From Rhodoferax potami (lineage in GTDB: Bacteria > Pseudomonadota > Gammaproteobacteria > Burkholderiales > Burkholderiaceae_C): 64,000 nt of DNA. The stretch covers positions 248,001 through 312,000 of the forward strand of contig NZ_JAVBIK010000001.1 of NCBI RefSeq assembly GCF_032193805.1, read 5' to 3'. A program made the position numbers and the translations under genes. Below the pieces are notes generated by a model. That model worked only from the letters and a program-made list of their open reading frames with translations. It searched no databases and was not told the origin of the DNA. This document shows, piece by piece, positions 34,624-43,101 of the stretch (position 1 is the stretch's first letter; every line of letters starts with the position of its first letter).

Positions 34624-36275
34624 ATGTTGCAAGGATTCGTTCCCTACCCCCCTGAATTTGCGGCCCGCTACCGCGCCCGCGGCTATTGGCAAGACAAGTC
34701 GCTGGCCCAGGAGTTCAACGCGGTGTATGCGCGCTTCAGCGACCGCACCGCACTCGTCGATGGCGATGTGAGCTTGAGCTATGCCGACCTCGACCGGCTG
34801 AGCACCAACTTGGCGCTCAATTTGCTGGAAATCGGACTCCAGCCGCTGGACCGGGTGGTACCCACCCTGCCCAACGTGCATGAGTTTGTGGTTCTGTACT
34901 TCGCGCTGCAAAAAATCGGCGCCATCCCGATTGCTGCGCTGGTAACGCACCGCTACGCCGAGATCAGCCAGTTTGTGAATCTCTCAGGCGCCACCACCTG
35001 CGTGTATCCGGATGTGATGGGCGACTTTCACTTCTCGCCGGTCATCGACCGTGTGGCCGCTGAAAACAACGCCCTGCGCATACGCATCGTGCTGGGGCAG
35101 GCCAAGCCCGGCGAACACTCCCTGCGGGAGCTGATCGACCGCCCTGCGCAGCTGCCGGCATCCCGCTTGGCCGAAATTGCCATCGACCCTACCGACCCCT
35201 GCATCTTTCAGCTCTCGGGCGGCACCACAGGTATTCCCAAGCTCATTCCCCGCACCAACAACGACTACGCCTACAACTCCAAAGTGGCAGCCAGCGTGTG
35301 CGAGGTCGATGCCGAGTCGGTGCTGCTCCTGGTACTGCCGATCGCCCACAACCTGCCCTTGGCCTGCCCTGGTATTCAAGGCTTTATGTTCAACGGCGCC
35401 AAGGTCGTGGTGCACGCCAACACCCGGCCGGCGGAGATGTTTGCGCTGATCCAAAACACAAGGTCACACACTTGAAGGTCGTGCCGGCGTTGTTGATCCG
35501 CCTGATCAATGACCCGTCGGTAGGCGACTACGACCTCTCCAGCCTCAAGCTCATCCAGAGTGGCGGGCAGCGCATGCAACCCGAAGTGCGCGCCAAAACC
35601 CGGGCCTTGATTCCCGGTGTGTTCGTGCAAGAGAACTTCGGCATGTCTGAAGGCACCCTGATGTTTGTGCGATCCAGCGACCCTGAAGAGGTCAAGCTGG
35701 AAACCTGCGGCCGCCCGGTCTGCGAAGACGACGAGGTCAAGCTCTTGGATGAAGATGACCGAGAAGTGGCCCCCGGCGAGGTGGGTGAATTCACGGTGCG
35801 TGGCCCCTACACCCTGCGCGGCTATTTCGGCGTGCCGGAGTACAACGCCAAGCAGTTCACCACCGATGGCTTCTACCGCTCCGGCGATTTGATGCGCAAG
35901 CATCCCTCCGGTAACTATGTGGTCGAAGGACGCAAAAAAGACCTGATCAACCGTGGCGGCGAAAAGATCAGCGCCGAGGAAGTAGAAAACCTCATCCTCA
36001 TGCACCCGGCCGTGCAAAACGTGGCCTGCGTGCCCATGCCCGATGCCCACATGGGCGAAAAAATGTGCGCCTTTGTCATCTTGCGGGCCGGCCAGAGCCT
36101 GGAGCTCAAAACCCTGGTCGACTTTTTGCTGACCAAAGAAATCGCCAAGTTCAAGCTACCAGAGCGCTTGGAGGTGCTGGCCGATTTTCCGGTATCTACC
36201 TTCGGCAAAGTGTCTAAAAAGGCATTGGGCGAAATGGTCGCAAATATGCTTCAAAACAGCCCACAGCCCTCTTAA
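34624..36275 (+). pseudogene. aryl-acid AMP ligase (EntE/DhbE-like), disrupted by a frameshift
   Basis: Two frames together encode a full adenylate-forming enzyme of about 550 residues. The first part (34624-35475) carries PYPPEFAARYRARGYWQDK, the P-loop FQLSGGTTGIPKLIPRT and the aryl-acid pocket AHNLPLA; the second (from about 35457) carries QENFGMSEG, FYRSGDLM, the hinge VEGRKKDLINRGGEKISAEEVE and the catalytic Lys region. The switch is at the A run 35453-35456: one extra A restores ALIQKHKVTHLKVV. Either a recent inactivating deletion or a sequencing error. Family substrates are 2,3-dihydroxybenzoate or salicylate-like acids. Confidence 0.85.
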
Positions 36276-36289
36276 ATACTGCGCAATTA

Positions 36290-36306
36290 GCTATAAAAAC
36301 AGGAGC
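36290..36306 (+). repeat. dispersed motif GCTATAAAAACAGGAGC providing a ribosome binding site
   Basis: The 17-bp motif lies directly before the amidohydrolase gene, and its AGGAG is that gene's Shine-Dalgarno sequence. A 16/17 match in reverse orientation relative to coding lies inside fahA at 42446-42462. Confidence 0.5.
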
Positions 36307-36310
36307 AACC

Positions 36311-37153
36311 ATGAGAATTATCGATCTGCACTGCTACCCCGGCACCCAAACCTGGATTGATGCCCAGGGCCCCTACCCGGAAGCCCTGGCCACCTACTGG
36401 AAACGCGACTGGGTTGCCAAGTCGGAAGACGACGTCATTGCCGAGTTCACCAGCGCCGGCGTCGAGGCCTGCCTGGTGGCACTGGATCTGGAAACCACCG
36501 TGGCCACCCCGCCCTGCACCAATGAGTATGTGCACGGCATGTGGAAGCGCCATCCGCAACGGGTGATCCAGTGCTGGGGAGCCGTGGAGCCTGCCAAGGG
36601 CGAAATCGCGATACGCCAAGTCGAAAAAGCGGTGAAAGAGCTGGGCTTTGTGGGCTTTCACTTTCACCCGATCATGCAGCACTTTGCAGTGAACGACCGG
36701 CGCCACTACGACCTCTTTGAGGTCATCAACGGCCTGGGCGCTGCGGTGATGATCGATGTGGGCACCACCGGCATGGGTGCCGGTATGCCCGGGGGACACG
36801 GCGCGCGCATCAACCACGCACACCCGTCCGCCATCGACGACCTGGCGGCAGATTTCCCGAACCTGAAGATCATCATGGCCCACCCCGGCTGGCCGTGGGT
36901 GGAGGAAACCACCGCCGTTGCGCTGCACAAGGGCAATGTGTACTGGGAAATGTCGGGCTGGGCACCCAAGCACTTTCCGGGCAACCTCAAAGTCGATATT
37001 CGCGGCCGCCTGCAAGACAAAATCATGTTCGGCAGCGACTACCCCAGCCTCCCTTACGAGCGCATCTTGCGCGAGTGGGCCGAGCTCGGCTACAAGCCCG
37101 AGGTGATGGAAAAAATCATGCACGGCAACGCTGAACGGGTGCTGGGGCTGTGA
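36311..37153 (+). CDS. amidohydrolase-family protein (ACMSD-like)
   Basis: The 280-residue TIM-barrel protein starts MRIIDLHCYPGTQ, with later GFHFHPIMQHF, IIMAHPGWPWVEE and FGSDYPSLPYERI, the metal-site histidine and aspartate motifs of the amidohydrolase-2 family (decarboxylases such as gamma-resorcylate decarboxylase and hydrolases such as ACMSD). The usual first HxH is reduced to HCY. It follows the AMP ligase gene by 35 bp and touches the thiolase gene (TGATG). It could decarboxylate or hydrolyse an aromatic or ring-opened intermediate; the reaction is unresolved. Confidence 0.8.
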   Translation: MRIIDLHCYPGTQTWIDAQGPYPEALATYWKRDWVAKSEDDVIAEFTSAGVEACLVALDLETTVATPPCTNEYVHGMWKRHPQRVIQCWGAVEPAKGEIAIRQVEKAVKELGFVGFHFHPIMQHFAVNDRRHYDLFEVINGLGAAVMIDVGTTGMGAGMPGGHGARINHAHPSAIDDLAADFPNLKIIMAHPGWPWVEETTAVALHKGNVYWEMSGWAPKHFPGNLKVDIRGRLQDKIMFGSDYPSLPYERILREWAELGYKPEVMEKIMHGNAERVLGL

Positions 37154-38361
37154 TGGCGCACGCCTACCTGTGTGATGGGGTTCGCACCCCCATTGGCCGC
37201 TACGGTGGTGGGCTCTCGGGCATCCGCACCGACGATCTGGGGGCACTCCCCCTGCAGGCGCTGATGGCGCGTCACCCCGGGCTGGATTGGGCACAGTTGG
37301 AAGAGGTGTACTACGGCTGCGTCAACCAAGCCGGCGAAGACAACCGCAACGTGGCCCGCATGAGCGCCCTGCTCGCAGGCCTGCCGCCCACGGTGGCAGC
37401 TGCCACTGTCAACCGCCTGTGCGGCTCCGGCCTGGAGGCGGTTGCCAGCGCAGCCCGCGGCATCGGGTGCGGCCAGCTGGATCTGGCCATCGCGGGCGGG
37501 GTCGAGAGCATGAGCCGCGCCCCTATGGTCATGCCCAAAGCCACCAGCGCGTTTTCGCGGCAGGCAGAGATTTACGACTCCACCATCGGCTGGCGCTTCG
37601 TTAACCCCGCAATGCAACGCCTCTATGGCATCGACTCCATGGGCGAGACCGCAGAAAACGTGGCCGAGGAACACGGCATCAGCCGTGCCGACCAAGACGC
37701 CTTTGCCCTGCGCAGCCAACAACGCGCAGCAGCGGCCCAACGCAGTGGCGTACTGGGGCAAGAAATCATCCCGGTCATCGTGCCCGGCAGCAAGCGCGGC
37801 ACAACCCTGCAGATCACCGAAGACGAGCACCCGCGTGCAGACACCACCCTGGAGAGTCTTGCCCGCCTCAAACCGGCATTCCGGGAAGGTGGCAGCGTCA
37901 CCGCAGGCAATGCGTCCGGGGTGAACGATGGTGCAGCAGCGCTCCTGCTCGCCGGCGAAGCAGGGGTGGCGCGCCATGGCCTGCAGCCCTTGGCCCGCAT
38001 CACCGGCTTCGCCACTGCAGGCGTGCTCCCACGCGTGATGGGGATCGGGCCGGTACCCGCAGTTCAAAAATTGCTGGCCCAGACCGGCTTGCAGATCACT
38101 GATTTTGATGTGATTGAACTCAACGAAGCCTTTGCGGCACAGGGCCTGGCCGTATTGCGCAGCCTCGGCTTGCCCGACGACGCAGAGCACATCAATCCGC
38201 ATGGCGGTGCCATCGCCTATGGCCATCCGCTGGGCATGTCGGGGGTGCGGCTGACGCTGACAGCAGCGCTACAACTGAAGCGCACCGGTGGTCGCCGGGC
38301 ACTGGTGACCATGTGTATCGGCGTGGGCCAAGGCATTGCACTGGCTATTGAACGCGTTTGA
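37153..38361 (+). CDS. acyl-CoA thiolase, 3-oxoadipyl-CoA thiolase (PcaF/PaaJ)-like
   Basis: The 402-residue thiolase follows the PcaF pattern closely: DGVRTPIGRYGG, DEDNRNVARM-like AGEDNRNVARMSALLAGLP, the nucleophilic cysteine in NRLCGSGLEAV, GGVESMSRAP, TIGWRFVNPAMQ, then NEAFAAQGLAVLR, GGAIAYGHPLGMSG with the catalytic His and TMCIGVGQG with the second Cys. It releases acetyl-CoA from a 3-oxoacyl-CoA. The unusual Tyr and Met in the AYGHPLGMSG motif (normally ALGHPLGASG) may reflect altered specificity. One-base overlap with the upstream gene. Confidence 0.88.
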   Translation: MAHAYLCDGVRTPIGRYGGGLSGIRTDDLGALPLQALMARHPGLDWAQLEEVYYGCVNQAGEDNRNVARMSALLAGLPPTVAAATVNRLCGSGLEAVASAARGIGCGQLDLAIAGGVESMSRAPMVMPKATSAFSRQAEIYDSTIGWRFVNPAMQRLYGIDSMGETAENVAEEHGISRADQDAFALRSQQRAAAAQRSGVLGQEIIPVIVPGSKRGTTLQITEDEHPRADTTLESLARLKPAFREGGSVTAGNASGVNDGAAALLLAGEAGVARHGLQPLARITGFATAGVLPRVMGIGPVPAVQKLLAQTGLQITDFDVIELNEAFAAQGLAVLRSLGLPDDAEHINPHGGAIAYGHPLGMSGVRLTLTAALQLKRTGGRRALVTMCIGVGQGIALAIERV

Positions 38362-38369
38362 AAGCAACC

Positions 38370-39200
38370 ATGAGCACAGACCCTATTCAATTCACCCGCC
38401 ATGGCCATCTGGCCCTGCTCACCCTGAACCGCCCCGACACCCGCAACGCCTTGAGTGGTGAGGAGATGTTTGCAGCCTTCGAGCAGCTGTTTGCAGAGAT
38501 GAACGCCGACCTCTCGATTCGCGCTGCCGTGCTGACCGGCGCGGGCAGTGCCTTTTGCTCTGGGGGCAATGTGGCGGAAATGCGCGACCGCACCGGCATG
38601 TTCGGTGGCTCGCCCGCACAAATTGCTGCCAATTACCGGGCGGGTATTCAGCGCATACCGCGGGCGTTTCAAACCCTGCAAGTGCCCATCATTGCCGCGG
38701 TCAATGGTGCGGCCATAGGTGCGGGCAACGATCTGGCTTGCATGTGCGACATCCGGATTGCCGCAGACACCGCGCGCTTTGCAGAGAGCTTCGTGAAAGT
38801 CGGCATCGTCCCGGGAGACGGTGGCTGCTGGTTGCTGCCACGGGTGGTCGGCTGGTCCAAAGCGGCCGAACTGGCCCTGACCGGCGACACTATCGATGCG
38901 GCCGAGGCGCTGCGCATTGGACTGGTAAGCCAGGTTGTGCCTGCCGGCCAACTGCTGGAGGCCGCCATGGCCCTTGGCCAGCGGATTGCCGCCAACCCGC
39001 CGCAGGTATTGCGCTGGACTAAGCAATTACTCCAAGAGGGGCGCGACAGCACCCTCGACCAGGCGCTGGACTCTGCAGGCCAATTTCAGGGCATGGCGCA
39101 CCACACCGCAGACCACGCAGAGGCCGTATCTGCATTTTTTGAAAAACGCGCCCCGGTCTTCGGTAACGACGGCGCATCACAACCGGGTACCCCTACATGA
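38370..39200 (+). CDS. enoyl-CoA hydratase/isomerase-family protein 1
   Basis: The 276-residue crotonase-fold protein shows NRPDTRNALSG, the oxyanion-hole segments SAFCSGGNVAEM and AAIGAGNDLACMCDI, and GIVPGDGGCWLLPR. At the two catalytic Glu positions of crotonase there is Asp (GND) or Asp (PGDGG), so hydratase chemistry may differ from the textbook case. The ATG at 38370 is used; an upstream TTG overlaps the thiolase gene. It overlaps the next gene by ATGA. Confidence 0.85.
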   Translation: MSTDPIQFTRHGHLALLTLNRPDTRNALSGEEMFAAFEQLFAEMNADLSIRAAVLTGAGSAFCSGGNVAEMRDRTGMFGGSPAQIAANYRAGIQRIPRAFQTLQVPIIAAVNGAAIGAGNDLACMCDIRIAADTARFAESFVKVGIVPGDGGCWLLPRVVGWSKAAELALTGDTIDAAEALRIGLVSQVVPAGQLLEAAMALGQRIAANPPQVLRWTKQLLQEGRDSTLDQALDSAGQFQGMAHHTADHAEAVSAFFEKRAPVFGNDGASQPGTPT

Positions 39201-39973
39201 GCCCCTTGCTCCGTGAAAACGCAACACCCGGTGTGGTGCTGCTGCGTCTGCACCGACCGGAGGTACTCAACGCACTGAACCTGGCCCTGCGGCAGGCACT
39301 GGCAGATGCCTTTCACGCACTCGACCGAGACCCAGGGGTCCATGCGATTGTGATTGGCGGGAGTGAGCGGGCCTTTTGCGCGGGTGCCGACTTGCAGGAA
39401 TATGTAGACGCCACCCCTACCGACATCCTGGCCAGGCAGATGGACCAGCTCTGGGGTGCCATCAGCGGGTGCAGCAAGCCGGTGATCGCCGCGGTACGTG
39501 GCCATGCCCTTGGCGGTGGCTGCGAGCTGGCCATGCACGCCGACATCATCATTGCCGGCCAAGGCGCCCGCTTCGGCCAACCGGAAATCAAAATCGGCAT
39601 CATGCCCGGTGGCGGTGCCACCCAGCGGCTCACCCGGGCAGTGGGCAAGTTTGCCGCCATGAAAATTTTGCTTAGCGGAGAGCCCTTCACGGCCACCGAG
39701 GCCTTGGCTATGGGCTTGGCCAGTGAAGTCGTGCCTGACGCCGAGGTGGAGCAGCGTGCCATAGAGCTCGCCACCCACTTGGCCAGCCTGCCGGTGCAAG
39801 CCTTGAAATTCATCAAAGAGGCCGTGCTGGAAGGTATGAATCTTCCCCTGGCCCAAGGCTTGGCGTGGGAGCGCAAATCGTTTCAGTTATTGTTTGCCAC
39901 CCCTGACAAGACAGAGGGCATTCGCGCGCGCCTTGAAAAGCGCCCTGCGGTATTTGCACACCATGACCACTGA
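39197..39973 (+). CDS. enoyl-CoA hydratase/isomerase-family protein 2
   Basis: The 258-residue crotonase-fold protein has HRPEVLNALNLALRQALADAF, RAFCAGADLQEYV, HALGGGCELAMHADI with the first catalytic Glu, and KIGIMPGGGATQRLTR, where the second Glu is Gly. This matches PaaF-type enzymes. It is not a recent duplicate of the preceding gene. Start and stop both overlap neighbours, so the thiolase, two crotonases and hydrolase form one coupled unit. Confidence 0.87.
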   Translation: MSPLLRENATPGVVLLRLHRPEVLNALNLALRQALADAFHALDRDPGVHAIVIGGSERAFCAGADLQEYVDATPTDILARQMDQLWGAISGCSKPVIAAVRGHALGGGCELAMHADIIIAGQGARFGQPEIKIGIMPGGGATQRLTRAVGKFAAMKILLSGEPFTATEALAMGLASEVVPDAEVEQRAIELATHLASLPVQALKFIKEAVLEGMNLPLAQGLAWERKSFQLLFATPDKTEGIRARLEKRPAVFAHHDH

Positions 39974-40877
39974 CCTCACATTCGCCCCGACGCACATTCC
40001 CGCACAGTTGCCCGCCGCAATACAGGCCGCGCTCCAAGCCATGGGGCCGGTCGTCGCACCGCAGCCCACCGAGGTGCTGTTTGCGCCCCTGCACTCCAAA
40101 ACGGTGCCGCAGGACGTCCGGATTGAGCGTGACGTGCCCTACGGACCCGATGCCCGGAACCGGCTAGACATTTTTACGCCGCTTACTGGCACCGGGCCGC
40201 TGCCTGTCTTGCTATTTGTGCATGGCGGCGCCTTTATGCGGGGTGACCGGCGTATTGGCGACGGCACGTTTCACGACAACATGGGTCTTTGGGCAGCGCG
40301 CCACGGGATGGTGGGGGTCAACATGTCGTACCGGCTTGCGCCAGAGCACGGCTGGCCCTGCGCGCAGCGCGATATTCAAGCCGCCATCCAGCACTTGCGC
40401 ACAGCCCCTGCTTTGAGCAACCGGCTTGGCGGCCCCCTTGTACTCATGGGGCACTCCGCCGGAGCAGCCCATGTGGCCCAGTATGTGGCCATGCCAGAGT
40501 TCCATCAACAAGTTGGAGTCGGGGTGCGGGCTGCAGTTTTGTTGTCCGGCCTGTTCGACCCGGTGACTGCGGAGCACAACCCGCCACTCAAGGCCTATTT
40601 CGGGGCCGATGCGACCCGCTACAGCGAGCGCTCAGCCGTGCCCGGCCTGCTGAAATCGGCTGTGCCCCTGTGGATTGGTTATGCAGAACTCGACCCGCCG
40701 GATTTTGTACAACAGGCCCACCAGTTAGGGGCTGCCCTGCAACGCGCCGGCAAACCCACCCCGGTGCACAGGCTGGATGGGCACAGCCATATGTCAGAGC
40801 TATACGCCATCGGCACCGCAGACACCTCCCTCTCGGAGCCACTGATTCGCTTCATGCAAGGCGCCATCTCGCTATAA
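39963..40877 (+). CDS. alpha/beta-hydrolase (HSL-type esterase)
   Basis: The 304-residue hydrolase has the oxyanion-hole motif FVHGGAFMRGD (about residues 83-93), the nucleophile elbow MGHSAGAAH and a C-terminal catalytic-His region LDGHSHMSELY. It is an arylesterase/HSL-like enzyme that could cleave an ester or thioester in the cluster's pathway. It overlaps the upstream crotonase by 11 bp and ends the operon; intergenic repeat copy C follows. Confidence 0.83.
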   Translation: MTTDLTFAPTHIPAQLPAAIQAALQAMGPVVAPQPTEVLFAPLHSKTVPQDVRIERDVPYGPDARNRLDIFTPLTGTGPLPVLLFVHGGAFMRGDRRIGDGTFHDNMGLWAARHGMVGVNMSYRLAPEHGWPCAQRDIQAAIQHLRTAPALSNRLGGPLVLMGHSAGAAHVAQYVAMPEFHQQVGVGVRAAVLLSGLFDPVTAEHNPPLKAYFGADATRYSERSAVPGLLKSAVPLWIGYAELDPPDFVQQAHQLGAALQRAGKPTPVHRLDGHSHMSELYAIGTADTSLSEPLIRFMQGAISL

Positions 40878-40879
40878 AT

Positions 40880-40924
40880 TCAATAGCTACCTGCGCATAT
40901 AGAATAGGGGCTAGAGGCTGATTC
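40880..40924 (+). repeat. intergenic repeat copy C
   Basis: CAATAGCTACCTGCGCATAT then AGGGGCTAGAGGCTGATT between two convergent gene ends. Confidence 0.8.
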
Positions 40925-40944
40925 GGCTTAAAAATCCATCTGAT

Positions 40945-41808
40945 TCATTCAACGCAGGCCGAAACTGGCTTGTGGCTGCGGGCGTAGCCGCCATCCCCGC
41001 GCTGAAACACCTTGTCGCTTAGCAGCACCTCGCCCGGCGCATAGGTTGGGCCGCTGTTGAGCCGCTCGTACACCGGGTCAAAGTCGATGCGGGCCAGGTC
41101 GAGCAAGTCGCTCAGGCTGTCGAGTACGAAGTAGCACTCTTGGAAATCGTCAATCCGATAGCGGGTGCGCATGACGCGCTCCAACTCAAAGCCGATGCGG
41201 TGGGGCGATGGGCTTTGCACCGCGAAGCCACTTTCGGTGAATGACGAGGCAATGCCTGCACCGTAGATGCGCAAAGCCTCCTCAGCGCCGCTTGCGCCCT
41301 GCACCTGTTCTTTGACCAGACCGAACTCCACCGTGTACCAATACACCCGCGCCAACTCGGTGAGTTTGCCGATGCGCTGGGCGCGCAGGCCGGCTTGGCC
41401 ATAGAGCTGGATGAAGTCCGCCATGACCGGGTGCATCAGCATAGGCACATGGCCGAACACGTCGTGGAACACGTCGGGCTCTTGCAGGTAGTCCAGCTGG
41501 TCAGCACCACGGATGAAGTTGCCGCTCGGAAAGCGCCGGTTCGCCAGGTGATTAAAAAACACCTCGTCCGGCACCAGACCCGGCACGGCCACCACCTGCC
41601 AGCCGGTGCCGGGCATCAACACTTCGTTGAGCGCGGCAAAGTCGGGAATGGCGTCTGCACTCAAGGGCAAGGCGTGCATGCCTTCCACAAACTCGCGGCA
41701 GGCCAGTTGGGGTAGTAAAGCGGTCTGGCGCTCAAACAGCGTCTTCCAGACCGCGTGGTCTGCGGCGCTGTAGTGCGCCCAGTGTTGGGGGATGGTGTAG
41801 TCGTCCAC
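40945..41808 (-). CDS. phhA: phenylalanine 4-monooxygenase
   Basis: The 287-residue bacterial phenylalanine hydroxylase converts phenylalanine to tyrosine using tetrahydropterin and iron. The iron ligands are visible: H115 and H120 in DVFHDVFGHVPML and E161 in YWYTVEFGLV. Length and absence of an N-terminal ACT domain are typical of bacterial PhhA. It is the last gene of a minus-strand operon that also encodes Hpd and FahA. A pterin carbinolamine dehydratase (PhhB) is not in the window. Confidence 0.94.
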   Translation of the reverse strand: MDDYTIPQHWAHYSAADHAVWKTLFERQTALLPQLACREFVEGMHALPLSADAIPDFAALNEVLMPGTGWQVVAVPGLVPDEVFFNHLANRRFPSGNFIRGADQLDYLQEPDVFHDVFGHVPMLMHPVMADFIQLYGQAGLRAQRIGKLTELARVYWYTVEFGLVKEQVQGASGAEEALRIYGAGIASSFTESGFAVQSPSPHRIGFELERVMRTRYRIDDFQECYFVLDSLSDLLDLARIDFDPVYERLNSGPTYAPGEVLLSDKVFQRGDGGYARSHKPVSACVE

Positions 41809-41820
41809 CGGCCACCCCTC

Positions 41821-43101
41821 TTAACGCACCGCCAGCAAGGTGCCCCGGCAATCGCCAAAGCCGATACGCCGCGCACCCGCAGCCTCGCAGGCACCACGCA
41901 GGATGATCGTGTCGCCATCTTGCAAAAAAGTGCGTACTTCGCCGTTGGGCAAGGTGATGGGCTGCTTGCCACCCTGGGTCAGCTCCAAGAGTGAGCCGCC
42001 CTGCTCTGGCGCCGGGCCGGACAAGGTGCCGGTGCCCAGCAGGTCACCCGCGCGCAGGTTGCAACCGTTGACCGTGTGGTGGGCGACCAGCTGCGCCAGC
42101 GTCCAGTACGCGTCCCGCATGTTGGACTGTGAGAGACGCACTCCAGCGTCGCCAGCGGCGCGCATGGCGGGCGTTTGCAGCCAGACTTCGAGTTGCACAT
42201 CCAGCGCGCCCTGTGCGCGGTTGGCCTCGCCGTCCAGATACGGCAGCGGCTGCGGGTCGGCCGCATCTCGCACAAAGGGCGCGCGAAACGGAGCCAGCGC
42301 TTCCATGGTCACCAACCAGGGCGACACGGTGGTGGCGAAGTTTTTGGCCAGAAAGGGGCCCAGGGGTTGGTATTCCCAAGCCTGCACATCGCGTGCGCTC
42401 CAGTCGTTTAGCAGCGTGAGGCCGAAGACGTGCTCTTCTGCATCCGCTATAGAAACAGGAGCGCCTAAAGCATTACCCATGCCGACCCAAACCCCGAGTT
42501 CAAGCTCATAGTCGATCCGCGCACTGGGCCCGAAATCCGGTACCGTGGCACCCGGCTTGAGAGTTTGGCCCATGGGGCGATGAAACTGCTGGCCGCTCGC
42601 GCCGATGCTGCTGGCCCGCCCGTGGTAGCCGATGGGTACCCACTTGTAGTTGGGCAGCAGTGGGTTATCGGGGCGGAAGAGCTTGCCCACCGTGGTGGCG
42701 TGGTGGATGCCGGTGTAGAAGTCGGTGTAGTCGCCCACCTCGCAGGGCAAGCCCAGCTCGACTTCGGTCTGGCGCAGGAGAGCATCGGCCCAGACTTTTT
42801 GCAGGGCCGAGCCCTCGCGCAGGCCTTCCCAGATGGCCAGTCGCAAAGCGCGGCGCTGCGCCACCGGTGCGGCCATCAGGCGGTGCATGTCGTTGTGGTC
42901 GATCAGGCCGGTGGCGTGCAGGTCCAACACGCGGTCGCCAATGGCCACGCCGATTTGCCAAGGCTCCAACTCGTTGTGGCGGAAGCGGCCGAAGGGCAGG
43001 TTCTGGATCGGGAAGTCGGTGCCCGGCGCATTGGCAGACTCGACCCAGCTTTGCGTGTCGGGTGCGTGGGTGGCGTCCAAGCCTTGGGGCACTGCGCTCA
43101 T
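41821..43101 (-). CDS. fahA: fumarylacetoacetase
   Basis: The 426-residue enzyme hydrolyses fumarylacetoacetate to fumarate and acetoacetate, the final step of tyrosine catabolism. Visible are the N-terminal domain, FYTGIHHATTVGKLFRP, YKWVPIGYHGRASSIG, DYELELGVWVG (metal Glu/Asp) and NDWSARDVQAWEYQPLGPFLAKNFATTVSPW. The ATG at 43101 overlaps the preceding VOC gene stop (ATGA); an upstream open frame is rejected. The stretch encoding GAPVSIAD contains a match to a dispersed repeat (42446-42462). Confidence 0.94.
   Translation of the reverse strand: MSAVPQGLDATHAPDTQSWVESANAPGTDFPIQNLPFGRFRHNELEPWQIGVAIGDRVLDLHATGLIDHNDMHRLMAAPVAQRRALRLAIWEGLREGSALQKVWADALLRQTEVELGLPCEVGDYTDFYTGIHHATTVGKLFRPDNPLLPNYKWVPIGYHGRASSIGASGQQFHRPMGQTLKPGATVPDFGPSARIDYELELGVWVGMGNALGAPVSIADAEEHVFGLTLLNDWSARDVQAWEYQPLGPFLAKNFATTVSPWLVTMEALAPFRAPFVRDAADPQPLPYLDGEANRAQGALDVQLEVWLQTPAMRAAGDAGVRLSQSNMRDAYWTLAQLVAHHTVNGCNLRAGDLLGTGTLSGPAPEQGGSLLELTQGGKQPITLPNGEVRTFLQDGDTIILRGACEAAGARRIGFGDCRGTLLAVR
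42446..42462 (-). repeat. dispersed motif GCTATAGAAACAGGAGC inside fahA
   Basis: A 16/17 match to the motif that supplies the ribosome binding site at 36290-36306. Here it is read antisense in a surface-loop region of fahA without breaking the frame. Confidence 0.4.

Noticed and set aside
35298..36275. Independent CDS for the second half of the AMP ligase
   Set aside because: Its first 50 or so codons are antisense-quality sequence overlapping the first half; the halves join at one A-run position into a single known enzyme.
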